Source of the DNA: Lachnospiraceae bacterium
Lineage (GTDB): Bacteria; Bacillota; Clostridia; Lachnospirales; Lachnospiraceae
Direction: 5' to 3'
NCBI GenBank assembly: GCA_900770225.1
Contig: CAAGJU010000370.1
Location: 1-5,092 of the forward strand
Length of the DNA: 5,092 nucleotides
Part shown: positions 4,598 to 5,092 of the stretch, in pieces
How the letters are laid out: each line of letters opens with the position of its first letter
Position numbering within the stretch: the stretch's first letter is position 1
Made by a program: the position numbers and the translations under genes
The notes under the pieces: generated by a model
What the model was told of the DNA's origin: nothing
The model's database searches: none
What the model saw: only the letters and a program-made list of their open reading frames with translations

Positions 4598-5020
4598 ATG
4601 ATTTACAGACGATGCCCAAAGTGTGGAAAAAGAATACCGGAGGGTACTATTTGTCCAAAATGCGGGGGATGGAAAGTTCCTGGGCAAAAACGGTCTCCTG
4701 ATTCTCCAGAACGCAAAGAGAGAATGAAGAACTATCACACACAAAGATGGCAAACCATCAGACGTGTTGTGATGTCACTCTACGGAAACGTCGATCCCTG
4801 GGCGCTGAAACAACATGGCGTGATTCAACACCCGGACACTGTGCACCACATTGTCCCTGCTGCCGAGGATCCTGATCGGTTCTGGTCCTACGACAACCTT
4901 ATCCCGCTGAGTCGAGAGTCTCACAAGGAAGTGCATGATCTCTACGCCATGGGTGCAGAGCAGAAGGCTTCCTGCATCGCCGAGCTGAGAGCGTTGGTTC
5001 GTCGTCCTTCTGACGAATGA
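4598..5020 (+). CDS. zinc-ribbon HNH endonuclease of the phage packaging type
   Basis: A 140-aa protein. An N-terminal zinc ribbon is formed by CPKC at 6-9 and CPKC at 19-22. A basic Pro-rich linker follows, then YHTQRWQTIRRVVM (46-59) and the HNH core: VHHIVP with H83/H84, N100 in DNLIPL, and H109 and H113 in SRESHKEVH. The zinc cysteines usual in such HNH domains are absent from this core. HNH proteins encoded just before terminase are known to assist the large terminase in cos cleavage during DNA packaging, and the place and layout fit. The ATG follows the terminator T-tract by only a few bases and has no ribosome site; the only AGGAG nearby is buried in the terminator stem. The upstream frame closes at 4571 without a better start, and the zinc ribbon argues against a later one. 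Family strong, packaging role from context. Confidence 0.88.
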   Translation: MIYRRCPKCGKRIPEGTICPKCGGWKVPGQKRSPDSPERKERMKNYHTQRWQTIRRVVMSLYGNVDPWALKQHGVIQHPDTVHHIVPAAEDPDRFWSYDNLIPLSRESHKEVHDLYAMGAEQKASCIAELRALVRRPSDE

Positions 5021-5092
5021 AGCCTCTTCGGCCCCAAGGGGAGTCGAAAAAGTATGGCGCTCCCTGCCCCGACCGCGTCCCCCTGTCCCGTA
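5021..5092. other. noncoding C-rich region after HNH, candidate cos or terminase-proximal region
   Basis: No gene is seen in the last 72 bases. An imperfect hairpin lies at 5027-5048 (TTCG and CGAA arms with CCCC and GGGG inside) without a T-tract. From 5050 the sequence is C-rich, with ACCGCGTCCCCCTGTCCCG near the end. In cos phages the cohesive-end site commonly lies between the HNH gene and the small terminase gene, so this is a candidate cos region; cleavage cannot be read from sequence alone. Confidence 0.3.

Noticed and set aside
4570..4701. 43-codon frame starting with the ATG in the terminator loop
   Set aside because: Its AGGAG is in the stem and only two bases from the ATG, and the frame crosses the terminator and ends inside the HNH gene; better explained as the terminator loop.

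Overview
The window looks like part of a temperate phage or prophage of a low-to-medium GC Firmicute, probably a gut clostridium such as a Lachnospiraceae or Ruminococcaceae member. The evidence is its densely packed single-strand genes, strong AGGAGG-type ribosome sites, repeated ATGA/GTGA stop-start overlaps, and recognisable clostridial phage families (DnaB-like helicase, DUF6378, DUF1492/ArpU-RinA-like regulator, HNH nucleases). The host assignment is inference. Every supported gene is on the + strand. No tRNA, rRNA, CRISPR array, integrase, reverse transcriptase or insertion sequence is visible.

Layout. Positions 1-980 end the replication module: the C-terminal part of a DnaB/Twinkle-type helicase, then a helical protein that may act with it. 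Positions 949-2802 carry a run of small early genes, several rich in cysteine (49, 85, 86, 58, 63 and 124 aa), interrupted by an AT-rich HNH endonuclease gene with a helix-turn-helix tail (1354-1842). Positions 2799-3536 hold a GC-rich gene for a DUF6273-like protein whose core resembles the C-type-lectin-like targets of diversity-generating retroelements (DGRs). It reads in frame into a short helical domain that has its own ribosome site and start codon. Positions 3533-4460 hold DUF6378, a small phage protein, a 13-codon mini-ORF and the sigma-region-4-like late regulator (DUF1492).

Positions 4432-4597 form a compact control region: a direct repeat TTTGCACTT x2, an extended -10-like element, two stem-loops and a strong intrinsic terminator. 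A zinc-ribbon HNH nuclease of the packaging type follows (4598-5020). The last 72 bases are noncoding and C-rich, and could be the cos or terminase-proximal region.

How it works together (inference): an early polycistronic transcript makes replication and host-takeover proteins and finally the DUF1492 regulator. That regulator may activate a late promoter at the end of its own gene. The late transcript would first pass a structured leader and terminator before reaching the HNH/terminase packaging genes. The most interesting items are the DGR-like variable protein with its in-frame fusion, and the promoter-leader-terminator block before the packaging module.
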